Origin: Burkholderiaceae bacterium
Lineage (GTDB): Bacteria; Pseudomonadota; Gammaproteobacteria; Burkholderiales; Burkholderiaceae_C
Direction: 5' to 3'
Length of the DNA: 8,618 nt
Assembly (NCBI GenBank): GCA_023268425.1
Contig: JALRFN010000317.1
Coordinates: 1 to 8,618, forward strand
This document shows positions 5,900-8,618 of the stretch, in pieces (the first letter of the stretch is position 1; every line of letters begins with the position of its first letter). The position numbers were made by a program, and so were the translations under genes. The notes beneath the pieces are model-generated. The model did not search any database and was not told the origin of the DNA. It saw nothing but the letters and a program-made list of their open reading frames with translations.

Positions 5900-6349
5900 A
5901 TGGAATGCACGGTTTCTTGGACAGGCGCGAGCGGCACCCGCTCGGCCATGGGCTTTGTGGCGGAAACTGGCAGCGGCCACGTGATCGCCATGGACGGCGC
6001 GCCCGATGCGGCACGCCCCGAAAACGGCGGCGCCAACATGGCACCCCGCCCTATGGAAACTTTGTTGGCTGGGACGGGCGGCTGCACCGCTTACGATGTG
6101 GTGCTGATTTTGAAGCGTGGCCGCCACGACGTGCGCGGCTGCTCGGTCAAACTCAGCAGCGAGCGGGCGGAGACCGAGCCCAAGGTCTTCACCAAAATCC
6201 ACATGCACTTCACCGTCACCGGCAAAGGCTTGTCGGCCACCGCCGTTGAGCGCGCCATCGCCATGAGCCACGAGAAATATTGCTCAGCCAGCATCATGCT
6301 CGGCAAAACGGCCGCGATCACCACCAGTTTCGAGTTGGTCGAGGTCTAA
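5900..6349 (+). CDS. OsmC/YhfA-like family protein (probable thiol-dependent peroxidase fold)
   Basis: OsmC/Ohr-fold proteins are cytoplasmic dimers that use two cysteines to reduce organic or other hydroperoxides. The product has 149 residues, typical size. The first cysteine is Cys62 in 'METLLAGTGGCTAYDVVLIL' and the second Cys128 in 'SHEKYCSASIMLGK', the two conserved positions of the fold. The N-terminal 'GFVAETGSGHVIAMDGAP' and 'ENGGANMAPRPMETLL' resemble the YhfA branch rather than Ohr or classical OsmC. 'DVRGCSVKLSSERAETEPKVFTKIHMHFTV' forms the central strands. The substrate cannot be told from sequence. The ATG at 5900 has only a weak purine-rich site (GCGAGAAAAA) upstream; TATCTT at 5869-5874 is a weak -10 candidate. 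It diverges from the small RNA promoter and is followed by 237 bases before the porin. Confidence 0.88.
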   Translation: MECTVSWTGASGTRSAMGFVAETGSGHVIAMDGAPDAARPENGGANMAPRPMETLLAGTGGCTAYDVVLILKRGRHDVRGCSVKLSSERAETEPKVFTKIHMHFTVTGKGLSATAVERAIAMSHEKYCSASIMLGKTAAITTSFELVEV

Positions 6350-6586
6350 CGGCGCAAGCGCGGCGCAGCCGTGCTGCTTGGTTGCGGCTTAACGGATGTA
6401 TGTTTCACTGTCTTGACGTTCGCGTGACCACGCGATGACGTTGCACATGACCAACGTCATCAATTGTTCACGCGCCATTCATCGATTTGACATCCGGGTT
6501 TTTCAAGATTCAAGGGTCTCGACGGCATCTGCCCGAGGCTGTGCGTGAACACGCACTGCACATGAACCCCCTGTTAGGAGAATCCG
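6350..6586 (+). promoter_or_regulatory. Porin upstream region with several perfect inverted repeats
   Basis: This 237-base region holds no gene. It contains TCGCGTG-AC-CACGCGA (6420-6435), GATGACGTT (6434-6442) with its inverse AACGTCATC (6453-6461) around a 10-base loop, a third TGACGTT at 6414-6420, and GTGCGTG-AA-CACGCAC (6541-6556). A perfect -35-like TTGACA is at 6487-6492, but no good -10 follows at 16-18 bases. AGGAGA at 6575-6580 is a good ribosome site for the porin. The palindromes look like operators for a dimeric regulator; which one is unknown. No convincing terminator for the OsmC gene is seen; a 5-base hairpin at 6365-6377 is weak. Confidence 0.5.
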
Positions 6587-7540
6587 ATGTTGAAACCCAC
6601 ACTACTGGCCGTTGCTGCCGCGGTCGCTGTTGGCGCTGCCCAGGCTGAGACCTTCAAAATCAACGACAAGACCACCTTCGAGGTCAACGTTGATGTTGGT
6701 GCTTATTACGTTTCCGAAAAAAATGCCGATGGCAAGTCCGAATCGCAAATTGCTGGCAAGGGCATGAACCAAGTCGAAATCAAGGCCGACCACAAGATGG
6801 CCGATGGCGTCAAGGTGTTCGGCGAAATTGAAATCGACTATGACCCGATCAAGGACAACGACAGCGTCAAGACAGATGACGTCAAAGTGGGCCTGTCTGG
6901 GGGCTTTGGCAAGATCATGGCTGGTCAATTTGACAGCTTTGCCGAAGACAACATCTTCGAAGCGCTGGCTGTCGGCCACGGCGAATACGCGTTTGTCAGT
7001 GAACCCGCCTCTGGCAACGATGGGCGCCACCTGCAATACAGCAACAGCTTTGGCGACTTGAAGCTGGGCTTGGACCTCACCCACAAGGCTGGCGCAGACG
7101 ATGCGACCGCGTCCAAGACCGGCATGGCGCTGGGCATGACCTACAAGCTGTCAGACCTGACCCTGGGCTTTGCTTACGACAAGATCACGGGTTTTGACAC
7201 CGATGGCAAGGCCGCGAAGGCCAAATCCACGACCGGCATGTCCGTCAAATACAAGCTGGGCGACGCCACGCTGTTGGGCTTGGCAGCTCAAACCACGCCC
7301 GTGTCTGGCGGCGACAAAACCAAATACACCGGTTTTGGCGTGACCTATGACATGGGGGCAGTGAACCTGGGCTTGGCCTATCAGCAAGTCAAAACGGGGG
7401 ACACAAAGACCAACGAAACCTCGTTGGGCGTGTCATATGAAATGTACAAAAACATGTCGATTTACGCCGACATGCTCAAGACCGGCGCCAACAAAGGCGA
7501 GGGTGACGCCCTCGAAGTGGGAATCGCCTACAGCTTTTAA
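6587..7540 (+). CDS. Gram-negative outer-membrane porin
   Basis: General diffusion porin that forms water-filled channels in the outer membrane. The 317-residue product has a signal peptide MLKPTLLAVAAAVAVGAAQA with cleavage predicted after Ala20 before Glu21, leaving about 297 residues with no cysteine. The mature part is built of alternating amphipathic strands with Gly, Tyr and aromatic girdle residues, for example 'GGFGKIMAGQFDSFAED' (the conserved GxxxxGrxds region of Burkholderiales porins), 'HLQYSNSFGDLKLGLDL', 'MSVKYKLGDATLLGLAAQ', and ends 'ALEVGIAYSF' with the C-terminal Phe needed for BAM recognition. Rich in Lys and Asp, and a bit shorter than many porins of the group. A good ribosome site (AGGAGA) precedes the ATG. 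Ends at a strong terminator, so it is a single-gene unit. Pore selectivity cannot be told. Confidence 0.9.
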   Translation: MLKPTLLAVAAAVAVGAAQAETFKINDKTTFEVNVDVGAYYVSEKNADGKSESQIAGKGMNQVEIKADHKMADGVKVFGEIEIDYDPIKDNDSVKTDDVKVGLSGGFGKIMAGQFDSFAEDNIFEALAVGHGEYAFVSEPASGNDGRHLQYSNSFGDLKLGLDLTHKAGADDATASKTGMALGMTYKLSDLTLGFAYDKITGFDTDGKAAKAKSTTGMSVKYKLGDATLLGLAAQTTPVSGGDKTKYTGFGVTYDMGAVNLGLAYQQVKTGDTKTNETSLGVSYEMYKNMSIYADMLKTGANKGEGDALEVGIAYSF

Positions 7541-7577
7541 GCTCGCCGCCTGAGCACCTTCCGAGTTGAGATTGAAG

Positions 7578-7604
7578 CCGCGTCAGCGATGACGCGGTTT
7601 TTTT
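7578..7604 (+). terminator. Intrinsic terminator of the porin gene
   Basis: CCGCGTCA (7578-7585) pairs perfectly with TGACGCGG (7590-7597) around the GNRA-type tetraloop GCGA, followed by seven T residues (7598-7604). It starts 37 bases after the porin stop codon and ends 5 bases before the end of the convergent coq7. On the minus strand no T-tract follows, so it mainly serves the porin. Confidence 0.93.
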
Positions 7605-7608
7605 GGGC

Positions 7609-8268
7609 TCAGATGCGGTGCGCGATGCTGGTCATGACTTTGGCTGCAGCGCGCATCAGCCGTTTGATGGCTGTCGGCAACTCGCGACCGCCGCTGGCCA
7701 AAGCCGCGTCAGCGTGTGCGGCTTCATCTGCCTTCATTTGATCAACGATGGCCCGCGAGGCGTGGTCTTGGGGAGGCAGGCGATCCAAGTGACTGTCCAA
7801 ATGGGCTTCGACCTGTCGCTCGGTCTCGATCACAAAGCCCAGGCTGGTGGCGCGACCCGCAGCTGACGCCAGCAAACCAATGCCAAATGCACCCGTGTAC
7901 CAAAGCGGGTTCAGGCGCGAGGGGTGGTCTTGCAATTCGCGCAAACGCTGTGCAGTCCATGCGAGGTGGTCGGTTTCCTCTCGGCTGGCCTCTTCCAAGT
8001 GCTGCGCCAGAGCCTCTTGGCGTGAGAACGCCCGTGCGCCCAGCGCTTGAGAGGTGTACAGCGCCTGTGCGCAAACCTCACCCACGTGGTTCACGCGCAT
8101 CAAAGCACCAGCGAGCTGGCGCTCTGCGTCGCTCAATTCAGGCGGACTGACGCTTTGCGAGCGAGGCGTAGGGCGCGAGCCATGGGGTGGTGCCCAGACT
8201 GTGCGAAAACTACAGTCGACGGCGCTGAGCAGGGCATCAAGGGTAGAAGTACGGCGGGTCAATGGCAT
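7609..8268 (-). CDS. coq7: Ubiquinone biosynthesis hydroxylase Coq7 (2-polyprenyl-3-methyl-6-methoxy-1,4-benzoquinol monooxygenase)
   Basis: Membrane-associated di-iron enzyme that hydroxylates the demethoxy-ubiquinol ring in aerobic ubiquinone synthesis, the step done by flavin-dependent UbiF in E. coli. The 219-residue product carries the expected ligands: Glu64 in 'MRVNHVGEVCAQALYTSQAL', the ExxH of 'EETDH' (Glu98, His101), a Glu in 'GFVIETERQVEAH' (Glu148 or Glu150), and the second ExxH in 'MKADEAAHADAAL' (Glu182, His185). 'RLNPLWYTGAFGIGLLAS' (about 118-135) is the hydrophobic membrane-contact helix. The N-terminal 45 residues form a variable extension common in Burkholderiales. No clear ribosome site precedes the ATG at 8268, so the exact start is less certain than the function. 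Convergent with the porin. Confidence 0.95.
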   Translation of the reverse strand: MPLTRRTSTLDALLSAVDCSFRTVWAPPHGSRPTPRSQSVSPPELSDAERQLAGALMRVNHVGEVCAQALYTSQALGARAFSRQEALAQHLEEASREETDHLAWTAQRLRELQDHPSRLNPLWYTGAFGIGLLASAAGRATSLGFVIETERQVEAHLDSHLDRLPPQDHASRAIVDQMKADEAAHADAALASGGRELPTAIKRLMRAAAKVMTSIAHRI

Positions 8269-8618
8269 GGGTGCGAAGTGTATGCCGCTCGCGCGACCGC
8301 TTGCTCAGGGAGTTCGCGCTGTCTTGACGTGCTTTGGCCTCATCAGAGAGGCTAAACCGCCGGGTTCTCGCATCAACTTTCGAGTGCATGGGTGATGTGT
8401 CGTTGTTTTTCTGTTGTGCGTTGAAATCTTAAAAATTCGTTTTAAATCAATAATTTAAAGTCAAGTATGTAAAATTAAGGCGAAAATTTAGTGGTGTTTG
8501 CACAACAAACCAAGGTATTTTTGAGGACTGCGCTTGGCAGGCGTCGATTGATCTGGTGCAATACGCCCAGCTTCCTCAACGGAGGTTGGTTTTGGGGGGT
8601 TCCCTGGAACCTCTAACT
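8269..8618. other. Gene-poor 350-base region with AT-rich island
   Basis: No convincing gene is seen. Bases about 8420-8490 are strikingly AT-rich against GC-rich surroundings and include a 7-base inverted repeat TTTAAAT / ATTTAAA (8441-8447 and 8453-8459, 5-base loop). A second hairpin pairs TTGGCCTC (8334-8341) with GAGGCTAA (8348-8355), one G-T pair. GGTTCC-CT-GGAACC (8598-8611) is a small palindrome at the edge. Promoter candidates are weak: TAAAAT at 8470-8475 (+) and TAAGAT on the minus strand near 8426-8431. The island probably holds the coq7 promoter, or that of a gene beyond the window, or both. Confidence 0.5.

Noticed and set aside
8334..8355. 8-bp hairpin TTGGCCTC/GAGGCTAA as a terminator
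   Set aside because: No T-tract on either strand and it lies upstream of coq7, where no transcript is known to end.
8491..8616. Plus-strand 41-codon GTG ORF (Trp/Gly-rich end) near the right edge
   Set aside because: No ribosome site, short, and no recognisable family; an in-frame TAA immediately before it and the edge of the window give no context.
1..8618. tRNA, rRNA, CRISPR array, insertion sequence or prophage signals
   Set aside because: None seen: no cloverleaf-like segments, no regularly spaced repeats, no transposase or integrase motifs, no target duplications.

Overview
The window looks like chromosomal DNA from a betaproteobacterium of the order Burkholderiales, most likely a Comamonadaceae-type freshwater or soil organism (Limnohabitans, Rhodoferax and Polaromonas are the kind I have in mind). 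This rests on overall gene content, moderately high GC, the class of small Gram-negative porin, a Coq7-type ubiquinone hydroxylase and an RNA with a Burkholderiales-like anti-Shine-Dalgarno design. Genus is inference.

Left part (1-3969): a type II secretion system block. The minus strand carries a tightly packed run gspG-gspH-gspI-gspJ-gspK-gspL, with gspL cut by the window edge. These encode the major pseudopilin, the four minor pseudopilins that form the tip, and the start of the inner-membrane platform protein. Genes overlap by 1 to 35 bases except for a 29-base gap before gspL. Divergent from gspG, across only 40 bases, is a short gspC without a PDZ domain. gspD, E, F, M and N are not in view.

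Middle part (3992-5900): biosynthetic threonine deaminase ilvA on the minus strand, convergent with gspC. Upstream of ilvA and on the same strand is the most interesting element: a compact candidate small RNA of about 114 nt with its own near-consensus sigma-70 promoter, three predicted hairpins, a textbook intrinsic terminator, and a pyrimidine core containing the exact 8-mer CACCTCCT found at the anti-Shine-Dalgarno end of 16S rRNA. It looks like a stand-alone anti-SD sRNA.

Right part (5900-8618): an OsmC/YhfA-like thiol peroxidase-fold protein (+), then a porin (+) whose 237-base upstream region carries several perfect inverted repeats, including two near-identical GCGTGA(C/A)CACGC palindromes 121 bases apart. 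The porin ends at a strong GNRA-loop terminator, which also separates it from the convergent coq7 (-). The last 350 bases hold no convincing gene but contain a sharply AT-rich island, probably a promoter or operator region.

Most genes are ordinary housekeeping functions. The novelty lies in the non-coding parts: the anti-SD RNA, the porin operators, and the overlapping divergent gspC/gspG promoters.
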